Assembly: GCA_025458165.1 (NCBI GenBank) | Contig: JALOTB010000010.1 | Coordinates: forward strand, 1 to 64,000 | Direction: 5' to 3' | Length of the DNA stretch: 64,000 nt | DNA from: Chromatiaceae bacterium | GTDB taxonomy: Bacteria > Pseudomonadota > Gammaproteobacteria > Chromatiales > Chromatiaceae | Shown: piece after piece, positions 40,356 to 48,065 of the stretch | How the letters are laid out: the number at the start of each line of letters is the position of its first letter | Position numbering within the stretch: position 1 is the stretch's first letter | Translations under genes and position numbers: made by a program | The notes under the pieces: model-generated | What the model was told of the DNA's origin: nothing | The model's database searches: none | The model's input: only the letters and a program-made list of their open reading frames with translations

Positions 40356-41183
40356 TTGGTCCGGTCGCCTCAACGGTCTGGCGGCGCCGAGCGAGCCGCC
40401 CCGAGCCGCGGGGCGGCGCTCGCGCTCGCCTTGCTCGTCACGCCCGCGAGCGTCGTGGGTCAGCCCTGGTGGGAGATGCTCGGGATCTCGCGGACCGTGC
40501 CGGTGCCGGCCTGGTCCTACGCCGGAGAGACGGGGCCCGAGCGCTGGGCTGAGCTGGCGCCCGAGTTTGCCCCCTGTCGCGGCGAGCGTCAGTCCCCGGT
40601 CGACCTGCGCGACGCCCGGTTGCTGACCTACTCGCCGCTGCAGTTCCGCTACCGCAGCAGCACCCTGTCCCTGGTCAACGACGGGCGGAGTCTGCGTGCG
40701 CTCTATCGTTCGGGGAGCTACCTCTCGGTCGGCGGGCGGGACTATCAGCTTGAGGAGTTCCACTTCCATATCCCGGGCGAGCACCGCATCAATGGCGCCG
40801 GTGCCGACATGGAGCTGCAGCTCGTCCACCGCGACCCGCAAGGCCAGGTCGCGATTGTCGCTGTCCCGATGAAGGCGGGGCGGCGCATGAACACGACCCT
40901 GAGCCGGATCTGGGATCACATGCCGGCGGCCGGCGGGACCAGCTACTACGATCGCCAGTCGGGGATCAACCCGCTGTTTCTGCTGCCGACCAACCGCAGC
41001 TATTTCTCTTACCCCGGCTCGCTCACCGAGCCGCCCTGCACCGAGGGGGTCGAGTGGTTCGTCCTCACCGAGCCGGTGGAGGTGGATGAGAGCTACCTCC
41101 ACCGCCTGCGCCAGGTGATCGGCCATAATGCGCGTCCGATCCAGCCGCTCAAAGGGCGGCCGATCATCGCTGTCATGCGCTGA
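40356..41183 (+). CDS. Alpha-carbonic anhydrase family protein with Gln at the third zinc-ligand position
   Basis: The protein (275 residues from the TTG at 40356) has an Arg-containing signal peptide with hydrophobic core ALALALLVTPASVVG, so it is exported. The fold is that of alpha-carbonic anhydrase: GERQSPVDL, EFHFHIPGEH, and PGSLTEPPCTEGVEWFVL with the conserved Thr. Two zinc ligands are present (His136, His138), but the third, normally His in E(L/M)HLVH, is Gln155 (MELQLVHR). The gatekeeper Glu of GEH is intact. It may be weakly active, non-zinc or inactive. The start is uncertain: AAGGA lies ~9 bases before the TTG, and the frame remains open further upstream inside the previous gene. 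Confidence 0.88.
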   Translation: MVRSPQRSGGAERAAPSRGAALALALLVTPASVVGQPWWEMLGISRTVPVPAWSYAGETGPERWAELAPEFAPCRGERQSPVDLRDARLLTYSPLQFRYRSSTLSLVNDGRSLRALYRSGSYLSVGGRDYQLEEFHFHIPGEHRINGAGADMELQLVHRDPQGQVAIVAVPMKAGRRMNTTLSRIWDHMPAAGGTSYYDRQSGINPLFLLPTNRSYFSYPGSLTEPPCTEGVEWFVLTEPVEVDESYLHRLRQVIGHNARPIQPLKGRPIIAVMR

Positions 41184-41236
41184 TCGGGTTGGTTGGGCGG
41201 CCGTCCCCTCGCGCCTCCGAGGCTTGGATCAGGCAG

Positions 41237-41267
41237 AAAAAAAGCGCCGCGGTCTCCCGCGGCGCTT
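41237..41267 (-). terminator. Terminator of the pentaheme cytochrome gene
   Basis: Read on the minus strand, an 11-bp stem AAGCGCCGCGG / CCGCGGCGCTT with a GAGA loop is followed by a run of seven T. It lies 28 bases past the cytochrome stop. The rightward carbonic anhydrase gene converges on it. Confidence 0.88.
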
Positions 41268-41294
41268 CCCTATGCGCTTATCGACTGCGCGGTA

Positions 41295-42596
41295 TCAGGG
41301 GGTCGCGATCATGCGCTCGGACTCGGCGATCAGCACTGGCTTGCGCAGCTCCTCGGGGATCTGCGTGAACTTCTCGGCGAGTTGGGGCCACATCAGGGCG
41401 TAGTACAGCTCGCCGCGCACCAGGGCCACGCCCTCGGCGGGGATCTCGTAGGTCAGGGTCCGCTCCTCGTGGGGCGCCAGGCGCGTGTCCTTGCCGACCT
41501 TGGTTGCGGTCGGCGGGGGCGCCGGCAGTCCTTGGTCGTCCGCCATCATGTAGACCAGATAGGCCTGGGGATCGGTCTGAGCCGGGTGTCCAGGGGCGTT
41601 CTCCCACACGACCTCGCCGCTCTCGTTGTAGGCGGTGAGCTTCATGTGGATGTTGCGGAAGGGTGCGCCGGTGGGCAGGGAGTGCGGCTGCTGGTTCTTC
41701 ATGAACACCGTCGCGACGAGCTTGTCGTCTTTACGCTCGGTGGTCACGTCGAAGACCACGGAGCGCTTGAGCATGCCCTTGTCGTGGCCGCCGCCCATGC
41801 TGTGATCGGCGATCCCGTCGGCGATCGGCATGTGGCAGGACAGGCAGTTCACGTCCGACTTGCTCATGGTGTACTCGGAGCCGGTCAGGCAGAGCGGCAC
41901 ACCCTGGGGGTTGTCGCGCTGGTCATGGCAGCCCATGCAGGCGTCATTAGTCTTCATCAGGCGGGGATTTCCGGCCATCGGCAGCCCTGGGATCTGCTGG
42001 CCCTGGAACTCCACGGGCTCGCCGAGATGCGGGTTCGGCTTCTGGTCGCCGCCCTCCGCGACTGCGCCGCCGAAGAGGTCATCGGCCCCAGCGGCAAGTG
42101 TCTGCAGCCCGCGGTTCAGGCCGCTCGGGGCCTGGATGGTGTCGCTCACCTCGTAGGCCTTGAGGCCGAGCCGGAGCTTACCGTCGGGGCCCTGGATGCC
42201 CTTGTAGCTCGCGAGGGTGTGGCAGGCGACGCAGTTCACGCCCTCGGCGTAGGCGGGCTTGGCGTCGAGCTTGGTGGTCTTGTCGCGCGCGGCGTTGGGG
42301 GCATGACACTGCAGGCAGACGGGGAAGGTTCCAGACTTCTTGTGGATCTGACCCTCCTGCGTCGGGTCGCCGACCTCCATCTGATAGAAGACCCCGTGGA
42401 TTGGATCCGTGAGTGCCGTGCTCTGGGCGTGCATGGATTTCTTCCACTGGCGGTACACGTCCTGGTGGCAGGTCTTACAGACCTCGGCCGACACATGATG
42501 GATCGGTTCTCCCGAGCCCGCCAGGGCCGGGCCGCTCAGGCCGAGTGTGGTCAGGGCGAGGAAGCCGAAGGCGCTTCCCGACAGTCGTCGCATCAT
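41295..42596 (-). CDS. Pentaheme c-type cytochrome (cytochrome c554-like)
   Basis: This 433-residue periplasmic protein has a signal peptide (to ~residue 26, PALAGSGE) and five CxxCH haem sites, at Cys40 (CKTCH), Cys94 (CLQCH), Cys122 (CVACH), Cys220 (CMGCH) and Cys251 (CLSCH). The haem domain is followed by a C-terminal beta-rich domain with NQQPHSLPTGAPFRNIHMKL, which recurs in multiheme cytochromes of the c554 type. It is presumably an electron-transfer partner or a reductase; the substrate is not evident. It is divergent from the octaheme/tetraheme pair, and its own RBS (GGAGAGACGAG) and strong terminator make it a single-gene unit. Confidence 0.88.
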   Translation of the reverse strand: MMRRLSGSAFGFLALTTLGLSGPALAGSGEPIHHVSAEVCKTCHQDVYRQWKKSMHAQSTALTDPIHGVFYQMEVGDPTQEGQIHKKSGTFPVCLQCHAPNAARDKTTKLDAKPAYAEGVNCVACHTLASYKGIQGPDGKLRLGLKAYEVSDTIQAPSGLNRGLQTLAAGADDLFGGAVAEGGDQKPNPHLGEPVEFQGQQIPGLPMAGNPRLMKTNDACMGCHDQRDNPQGVPLCLTGSEYTMSKSDVNCLSCHMPIADGIADHSMGGGHDKGMLKRSVVFDVTTERKDDKLVATVFMKNQQPHSLPTGAPFRNIHMKLTAYNESGEVVWENAPGHPAQTDPQAYLVYMMADDQGLPAPPPTATKVGKDTRLAPHEERTLTYEIPAEGVALVRGELYYALMWPQLAEKFTQIPEELRKPVLIAESERMIATP

Positions 42597-42884
42597 TCTC
42601 GTCTCTCCTTTGGGTTATGGGGACTGGCTTATCGGGCCCGCCAATGCTTCGCCGTCCAGGCCTAAAAGTCAACCTAGCGGGGCACTAAGATATTGAATTC
42701 AGACGTGTTAGTATCCGCTAATAGACTTCCTTTCGTTGCCTGGTGGCGCTCCCCGGGTCAATAATCCGACCGCAGCTCGGCCCTGCGACGACCGGCTTGG
42801 AGCGCGCCGCGGCGGATGGATCGCAAGCCCGCAGCCGGTGCCGAGCGCTGCGAACCTCACTACCGCCGATGGAGTACCTCCGAT
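42597..42884. promoter_or_regulatory. Divergent control region of the multiheme cytochrome genes
   Basis: This 288-base region separates the pentaheme and octaheme cytochrome genes. An AT-rich island at ~42685-42735, out of character with the GC-rich surroundings, contains GTGTTAGTAT followed after two bases by GCTAAT. It includes the dyad TTAG-N6-CTAA (42708-42721). For the leftward gene a weak TTGACT / AAGCAT pair with a 17-base spacer (42672-42644) is seen. No canonical FNR box was found. Confidence 0.45.
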
Positions 42885-44348
42885 ATGCGCCCGAACCGCA
42901 CCCGCCTGCAGCACCTCATGCGACTGGGCACTGGGGCCTTCCTGCTCTCGCTCGCGATCCCCGCCACTGCTGCCAAGGTGACGCTCGACCCAAGCAACTG
43001 GAGTCACCCGGCAGGTGATGCCTGCGTGAGCTGTCACGAGAAGGCGTCGGCCGGTCTCGCCCAGCAGTGGCACGACAGCGCCCATGCCAAGGCCGGCGTC
43101 AATTGCATGGACTGTCACCAGGCAGAGGCCGCCGAGCCCGATGCGCGCGAGCACGAGGGCCAGATCATCGCGACCATCGTCTCGCCCAAGGACTGCGGGC
43201 GCTGCCACACGGTGGAGTTCGAGGAGCAGCAGGGCTCGGTCCACGCCGAGGCCCATGCCATCATCGCCGAGCGCATCCCGGCGCTGGCCCACAACCTGAC
43301 CGGTCCGGCGATGCAGGCCTCGGGCTGCGACCAATGCCATGGCTCGGTGGTCAAGGTCCGTGGCGACGGCACGCTCGACCCCGACACCTGGCCGAACTCC
43401 GGTATCGGCCGGATCAATCCCGATGGCTCCAAGGGCTCCTGCTCCTCCTGCCACGGCCGGCACCTGTTCTCCAAGGCCCAGGCGCGCGAGCCCGAGGCCT
43501 GTGTGCGTTGCCACTCGGGGCCCGACTCGCCGGATAAGGAGATTTTCGAGGCCTCCAAGCACGGGATGCTCTACGCCTCACAGCGCCATCAGATGAACCT
43601 CGACGCTGACCAGTGGGTCGCCGGCAAGGACTACACCGCCGCCCCCACCTGTACCACCTGCCATATGGGCGCCGCCGGTAAGCTGCCCCCCACCCATGAC
43701 GTGGGGCTACGCAATGCCTGGAGCCTCAACACCCCGGTCTCGGAGCAGCAGTACCTGGTGATCCTGGATGACGGCTCGAAGATCGAGATGCCCGCCTCGG
43801 CCGATGTACCCAAGCGCGGGAGCGAGGTTCGCAAGGCCGACGGCAGTCTCGCCAAGGTCAAGTCCGTCGCCGACCCCAAGCGGCGCCGCCAGGCGATGAC
43901 GCTGGTGTGCCAGGAGTGCCACGGCAAGACCTTCACCGAGGCCTTCATGCGCCAGTTCGATAACGTGGTCGAGCTCTACAACACCAAGTTCGGCATCCCG
44001 GCGCGGGCGATCATGGCCGAGCTCTACGACCGTGGATTGTTGACGCCCCTGCCATTCGACGAGCCCATCGAGTTCACCTACTGGGAGCTTTGGCACGATG
44101 AGGGCGCGCGGGGGCGGCACGGGGCCTCGATGATGAGCCCGAACCATGCCTGGTGGGAGGGAATGTACCTGGTGGGCCGCAACTTCTACAGTCGCTTCCT
44201 GCCCCAGGTGCGCGAGGTCGCGGGGGCCGATGCCCAGGCGATCATCGACCGCCACGTCGGCAGCTCCGAGCAGCATCAGTGGCTGAATCGCCCGGGCGAG
44301 CTCAACCCCATCCTCGGATTCGGCGCGGGGGAGGGTGGCGATGGCTAA
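42885..44348 (+). CDS. Octaheme c-type cytochrome, hydroxylamine oxidoreductase (HAO) family
   Basis: This 487-residue exported protein (signal peptide to ~residue 30, IPATAAK) carries eight CxxCH motifs: Cys47, 74, 104, 148, 186, 206, 256 and 342. The spacing and the segment EFTYWELWHDEGARGRHGAS place it in the HAO family. That family includes NH2OH oxidases and reductive versions coupled to a NapC/NrfH-type donor. The tetraheme donor gene overlaps its 3' end, which suggests a quinol-linked reductase of nitrite or hydroxylamine (inference). Between haems 7 and 8 there is an extra ~45-residue stretch (~285-330). The ATG at 42885 has GGAG 10 bases upstream. Confidence 0.9.
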   Translation: MRPNRTRLQHLMRLGTGAFLLSLAIPATAAKVTLDPSNWSHPAGDACVSCHEKASAGLAQQWHDSAHAKAGVNCMDCHQAEAAEPDAREHEGQIIATIVSPKDCGRCHTVEFEEQQGSVHAEAHAIIAERIPALAHNLTGPAMQASGCDQCHGSVVKVRGDGTLDPDTWPNSGIGRINPDGSKGSCSSCHGRHLFSKAQAREPEACVRCHSGPDSPDKEIFEASKHGMLYASQRHQMNLDADQWVAGKDYTAAPTCTTCHMGAAGKLPPTHDVGLRNAWSLNTPVSEQQYLVILDDGSKIEMPASADVPKRGSEVRKADGSLAKVKSVADPKRRRQAMTLVCQECHGKTFTEAFMRQFDNVVELYNTKFGIPARAIMAELYDRGLLTPLPFDEPIEFTYWELWHDEGARGRHGASMMSPNHAWWEGMYLVGRNFYSRFLPQVREVAGADAQAIIDRHVGSSEQHQWLNRPGELNPILGFGAGEGGDG

Positions 44349-44970
44349 GCTCCGGCTCCCCCTCTTCATCACCCGGCACGTCCTCATCGCGCTGGTGATC
44401 GGCGGGCTGGGTGGTGTGGGGTTCATGCTCTTCCTGATCGAGTTCGACCACTACACCAGCAGCAACCTCTTCTGCACCGGCTGTCATTCGATGACCTACG
44501 CGGAGGAGAGCTATCAGAGCTCACCGCACTACAACTCTGTCTCAGGGGTGCGGGCCTCCTGCGGCCACTGCCACGTCTCCGAGGGGATCTTTGCCGCCAC
44601 CTGGGATCACGTCAGGGGGACCAAGGATCTGTTTAAGCAGTTGTTCGGGGCCGACTACGACGACCCGGTGATCAACCTGCTGCATCTGCCGGAGGCCGCA
44701 TTCCACGCCCGGCGTTGGTTTAAGGAGCGGGATTCGGCAACCTGCAAGCGCTGCCACGAGCTCGATGCGATCCAGGGCAAGCGGGCGGACACGGCCACGA
44801 TCCACCGCGAAGAGACCGAGGGCAAGTCGTGCATCGACTGCCACTACAACCTGGTGCACCGGCACGTCCCCAGCGAGGAGACGTTCAAGCGCGAGGCGTG
44901 GAATCGAATGGTGGAGGAGGAGTTCGGGCTGGCGCCGGGTACGGCTGAGGCCCTCTTGAAGACGCCTTGA
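44341..44970 (+). CDS. NapC/NirT (NrfH-like) tetraheme quinol dehydrogenase
   Basis: This 209-residue protein has one N-terminal membrane anchor (LFITRHVLIALVIGGLGGVG) and four CxxCH haem sites at Cys45, Cys74, Cys135 and Cys164. It should take electrons from quinol and pass them to a periplasmic multiheme partner, here most likely the octaheme protein encoded just before it. The ATG at 44341 lies within the last codons of that gene (8-base overlap); GTG at 44335 is a possible alternative. Family size is normal. Confidence 0.94.
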   Translation: MAKLRLPLFITRHVLIALVIGGLGGVGFMLFLIEFDHYTSSNLFCTGCHSMTYAEESYQSSPHYNSVSGVRASCGHCHVSEGIFAATWDHVRGTKDLFKQLFGADYDDPVINLLHLPEAAFHARRWFKERDSATCKRCHELDAIQGKRADTATIHREETEGKSCIDCHYNLVHRHVPSEETFKREAWNRMVEEEFGLAPGTAEALLKTP

Positions 44971-44978
44971 CCAATGAT

Positions 44979-45011
44979 CCCTGCGCCGCCGGGGTTACCG
45001 GCGGCGCAGGG
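44979..45011. terminator. Strong hairpin between convergent genes
   Basis: A perfect 14-bp stem (CCCTGCGCCGCCGG / CCGGCGGCGCAGGG) with a 5-base loop starts 9 bases after the tetraheme stop. It faces a leftward gene from the other side. The T-tract is weak, so it is probably a terminator by stem strength alone. Confidence 0.6.
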
Positions 45012-45032
45012 GTCTTGCGGCCAGGTCGGGAG

Positions 45033-45254
45033 TCAGTGCTGGCACTCGTTGAGCCGCTGCGCCGCGCCGGGCAGCAGACTCGCGACGAGGGTTAGCGCCA
45101 GGATTCCCACCGCGGCGAGCACCGCGAACAGGGCGAGGTGGCTGGTCGGTATGGCGAGCCCGGTGAGCTGGGCGAGGGTCTCCAGGGCGAGCCCCGTCAG
45201 CAGGAGCAGCGCGGACAGGATCACGGCACCGCGCATCCGCTTACACGTCAACAT
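45033..45254 (-). CDS. Small two-helix membrane protein, unknown function
   Basis: This 73-residue protein (start at ATG 45254, MLTCKRMRGAVILSALLLL) has two predicted membrane helices, AVILSALLLLTGLALETLAQ and LFAVLAAVGILALTLVASLL, and a short polar tail. An in-frame ATG at 45281 would add nine residues but overlaps the AT-rich promoter-like element, so I prefer the downstream start, which has CGGA before it. I recognise no family. It may belong functionally with the cytochrome cluster because its upstream region resembles theirs, but that is speculative. Confidence 0.6.
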   Translation of the reverse strand: MLTCKRMRGAVILSALLLLTGLALETLAQLTGLAIPTSHLALFAVLAAVGILALTLVASLLPGAAQRLNECQH

Positions 45255-45272
45255 CGCAGTTGTTCCGTTGAT

Positions 45273-45299
45273 GATTAGCATAAGTAAATACTAATACAC
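45273..45299 (-). promoter_or_regulatory. AT-rich element like the one upstream of the octaheme gene
   Basis: On the minus strand this reads GTGTATTAGTAT, nine bases, GCTAAT. It resembles the GTGTTAGTAT-N2-GCTAAT element at 42705-42722. It immediately precedes the small membrane-protein start. Confidence 0.35.
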
Positions 45300-45381
45300 T
45301 AACGGTTAGACGACAAGCCCGCGCGAGGCTGAATTCGCGCGGGCCCGCACCCTGGGCGATCTCAGTGCCGGTCGCGGGAGG

Positions 45382-46248
45382 CTACTTTTTCTCGGTCTCG
45401 GGTTGGGCGGTCCCGGGCTCGTTGGTCTTGATGAGGTCTTCGTTGAGGTCGAGCTTGGCCTGGTTGCGAAGCTCGGCCACGTAGCCGGACAGGGCGTCGC
45501 GCTGCAGGTCCATGGTCAGCTCCTGCCGCACGTCGTCCAGGGCCGGTGGGGGGGCCTCGCGGGTTTCCTCGAGCAGGATCACGTGCCAGCCGAACTGGGT
45601 CTGCACCGGCTCCTTGGAGTGCTCACCCGGCTTGAGGGCGGCCACGGCGGCGGTGAAGGGCGGGACCATCTGGGTGGCATCGAACCAGCCGAGGTCGCCC
45701 CCCGTCTTGCCGGTCGGACCCATTGATTTGGTTTTGGCGAGCTCGGCAAAGCTCGCCCCGCCGTCGATTTCCTTGATCAGCGCGCGGGCATCGTCTTCGC
45801 TGGCGACGAGGATATGGCGGGCCTTGTACTCAGTGCGCTTGGCGTCGCCGAAGCGCTCTTCGTAGGCCTTGGCCAGGGCCTCATCGCTCGGCTGTGCGCC
45901 CTCGGCGACCGCCTGCAGGGCGAGACGCGAGAGGAGCTGGATGCGCTGCAGGTCGAGCGCGTATTGCACGCCGGGTTGCTTGTCCAACCCCTGACGCTCC
46001 GCGTCCTGGGCGGTCACCAGCGTGTTGACGAACTCGTTGAAGACCTGGTTCTGCAGCTCCGGGGTGTTGGGGGTATTGAGCTGGCGCACGCGCTCGGAGA
46101 AGAACAGACGGAACAGGTCGAGGGGGACGGCCTGCTCGTTGATGGTGGCGATGGGGGTCTCGCCGCTCGGCGCGGGCGGCGGGTCTGCCGCTTGGATGGC
46201 ATTAGCGGCGAGCAGGCCAATTAGGCAGGCGATGGTGGGGGTCTTCAT
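45382..46248 (-). CDS. Periplasmic peptidyl-prolyl cis-trans isomerase, parvulin (PpiC) type
   Basis: This 288-residue exported protein has a signal peptide (CLIGLLAANAIQA, cut before ADPPP). An N-terminal SurA-like helical region (~30-135) precedes a parvulin domain (~140-245) with ARHILVASEDDARALIKEI, GGDLGWFDATQMVPPF, and FGWHVILLEETREA. It should assist folding of exported proteins. The charged Lys/Glu tail is unremarkable. It is the last gene of a leftward run with yciI and yciB upstream, in the order yciB-yciI-ppi, a common arrangement in this class. Confidence 0.93.
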   Translation of the reverse strand: MKTPTIACLIGLLAANAIQAADPPPAPSGETPIATINEQAVPLDLFRLFFSERVRQLNTPNTPELQNQVFNEFVNTLVTAQDAERQGLDKQPGVQYALDLQRIQLLSRLALQAVAEGAQPSDEALAKAYEERFGDAKRTEYKARHILVASEDDARALIKEIDGGASFAELAKTKSMGPTGKTGGDLGWFDATQMVPPFTAAVAALKPGEHSKEPVQTQFGWHVILLEETREAPPPALDDVRQELTMDLQRDALSGYVAELRNQAKLDLNEDLIKTNEPGTAQPETEKK

Positions 46249-46296
46249 CTCGATCTCCTCGGGGATAGGTCAATTTGGTTTGGGGTGTGTCCGCGC

Positions 46297-46599
46297 TCAG
46301 GCGGGAAGGACCTTGCGGAAGGGCTTGACGGTCACGTCCTCGTAGATGCCGGCCTGGACGTAGGGGTCCTCGGCGGCCCAGGCACGCGCCGTTTCGAGGT
46401 CTGGGAACTCGGCGATGACCAGCGATCCGGTGAAGCCTGCCGGCCCAGGGTCTTCGCTGTCGATGGCGGGATGGGGCCCGGCGAGCACCAACCGCCCCTC
46501 GTCCTGGAGTCCTTTTAGCCGTGCCAAGTGCGCCGGGCGCGCCGCGAGGCGCGCCTCCAGGCTCTCGGCCCGGTCGCGGGCAATGATCGCGTAGAGCAT
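46297..46599 (-). CDS. yciI: YciI-like protein
   Basis: This 100-residue protein ([20 protein letters not shown]) belongs to the YciI/dehydrin-fold family: [20 protein letters not shown], with the conserved His, and [20 protein letters not shown] with the DPY motif. The biochemical role is unknown. It follows yciB by 2 bases, and yciB-yciI adjacency is widely conserved, which supports the assignment. Confidence 0.95.
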   Translation of the reverse strand: MLYAIIARDRAESLEARLAARPAHLARLKGLQDEGRLVLAGPHPAIDSEDPGPAGFTGSLVIAEFPDLETARAWAAEDPYVQAGIYEDVTVKPFRKVLPA

Positions 46600-46601
46600 G
46601 G

Positions 46602-47276
46602 TCAATTCGTCCGGGTGAGCTGGTCGCTGTCCTTGACGTGACGCGCCAGATAGAAGGCCTGCGCCAGGACGAAGGCGATGGTCATCCCCATCATACCGAA
46701 GAGCTTGAAGTTGACCCAGGTCTCTTCTCGGGTCTGGGCGTTCAGGCAAAGCGCGAGGAGATCGCCGGTGAAGCCGTCCGCGCAGTGGGCGAGGTCCACA
46801 TCGGCGAGCCCGCTGACTGCGAGCAGGGTCTGCTGGGCCGCGTAGAAGCCGCTGTAGAAATAGACCACGTAGAGGTTGGCGAGCCCGGAGACGACGAAGA
46901 ACAGCACCCACATCCAGTTGAGCCGGACCCAGGTCCGCGCGGGGACCTCGATGGTGTGGCCCATCATGCGCTCAATCAGCGGCTTGCGCCCGATCATAAG
47001 GCTCGCAAGGAAGACCAGCGCGAACAGCCAGTTGACCACGGTGGGCTTCCACATCACGAAGATCGGGTCGTGCAGGGCGAGGGTGAGGCCGCCGAAGACG
47101 ACAAGGAGCCCCAGGGTGGCGAGCGGCATCTTCTCGACCCGCCGGTGACGCACCCAGGTCCAGCCGACCAGCACCGCGGAGGCGGCGATTGCAGCGGCGG
47201 TCGCGGCATAGATGCCGGAGAGCTTATAGACGACGAAGAAGAGCAGGACGGGGAGAAAGTCGATCAGGAGCTTCAT
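46602..47276 (-). CDS. yciB: Inner membrane septation protein A (YciB/IspZ) with an extra loop
   Basis: YciB (224 residues) is a polytopic inner-membrane protein that affects septation and envelope integrity. The start [20 protein letters not shown] is the family signature, and [20 protein letters not shown] is the conserved C-terminal helix. Between the fourth and last helices there is an extra segment (residues ~143-184) that standard YciB (about 180 residues) lacks, containing Cys165 and Cys177. The protein is otherwise normal. A run of leftward genes yciB-yciI-ppi follows. Confidence 0.95.
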   Translation of the reverse strand: MKLLIDFLPVLLFFVVYKLSGIYAATAAAIAASAVLVGWTWVRHRRVEKMPLATLGLLVVFGGLTLALHDPIFVMWKPTVVNWLFALVFLASLMIGRKPLIERMMGHTIEVPARTWVRLNWMWVLFFVVSGLANLYVVYFYSGFYAAQQTLLAVSGLADVDLAHCADGFTGDLLALCLNAQTREETWVNFKLFGMMGMTIAFVLAQAFYLARHVKDSDQLTRTN

Positions 47277-47327
47277 GGCGATCCCTGCAGGGGCGAGACG
47301 CGTTGTGCTGGCCGGTGCTGGTGCGGG

Positions 47328-47984
47328 TCAGTGCAAGGTCCGCTGCCCGCCCCAGCGCAGGTGCCAGCGGTGCATGACCAGGCGCACGTGACCGGGATAG
47401 TTGCGCGCCTCCATCTGTTCCATACCTTCGCGGAAAAACTCCGGCGCCTCTTGGGGAAGGTGCTCGACGAGGTGGGCGAATGCCTCCTCCATGAGCGCCG
47501 GCTGGTGGCTGCGCGTGGCGACGATGGCGCGGTTGATGAGCAGCACGCGCCAAGGCCTGGTCGGGTCGATCGCCAGGCTGTCCTGGGCGACCTGCGGGCT
47601 GACGGCCAGCACCACCTCGCTCACCAACGGGTAGAGTCGCTCCAGGTCGTTCGGTTCCCGCAGCCCGTTGGCGAGGCCCGCGACCGCATTGACCACCGGC
47701 GCGAGGTTGCTGATCTCCCCGCCGCGGCGGGCGATCCAGCAGGCGAGCGGGAGGCTCAGCCCCTCGACCGCGCGCGCCTCCGCGGGGTCGGCGGGCCCGA
47801 GCGAGGCGTCGGACTCGCTTGTCTGCTCCTCGTGCAGGCGGTCGAGCAGGTCGATCAGACCCTCGAGCAGCGGCCGCGGGTCGATATCCTCGGGTTGGCC
47901 GCGATCGTCGAAGGCGGCAAGGATCTCCTCGGCCTGGCGGCGCAGCTCGCCGGCGATGTAGGAGAGCTCAGGAACGGGAACCAT
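47328..47984 (-). CDS. Conserved-looking protein of unknown function
   Basis: This 218-residue soluble protein starts MVPVPELSYIAGELRRQAEE. It is mostly helical and acidic in its first half (LLEGLIDLLDRLHEEQTSES), with a more conserved-looking C-terminus (RNYPGHVRLVMHRWHLRWGG). It has no signal peptide, metal site or membrane segment, and I do not recognise the family. It lies upstream of yciB on the same strand (51-base gap) and is divergent from the PHP phosphatase gene, 81 bases away. Confidence 0.7.
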   Translation of the reverse strand: MVPVPELSYIAGELRRQAEEILAAFDDRGQPEDIDPRPLLEGLIDLLDRLHEEQTSESDASLGPADPAEARAVEGLSLPLACWIARRGGEISNLAPVVNAVAGLANGLREPNDLERLYPLVSEVVLAVSPQVAQDSLAIDPTRPWRVLLINRAIVATRSHQPALMEEAFAHLVEHLPQEAPEFFREGMEQMEARNYPGHVRLVMHRWHLRWGGQRTLH

Positions 47985-48065
47985 GGGGGCGGGATTGTAG
48001 CAGCGCGCCGCTGCGCCGTCTGTGCCTCCCGGCTCCGCCAGGGGTGAATCGGGTAAGATATCGCG

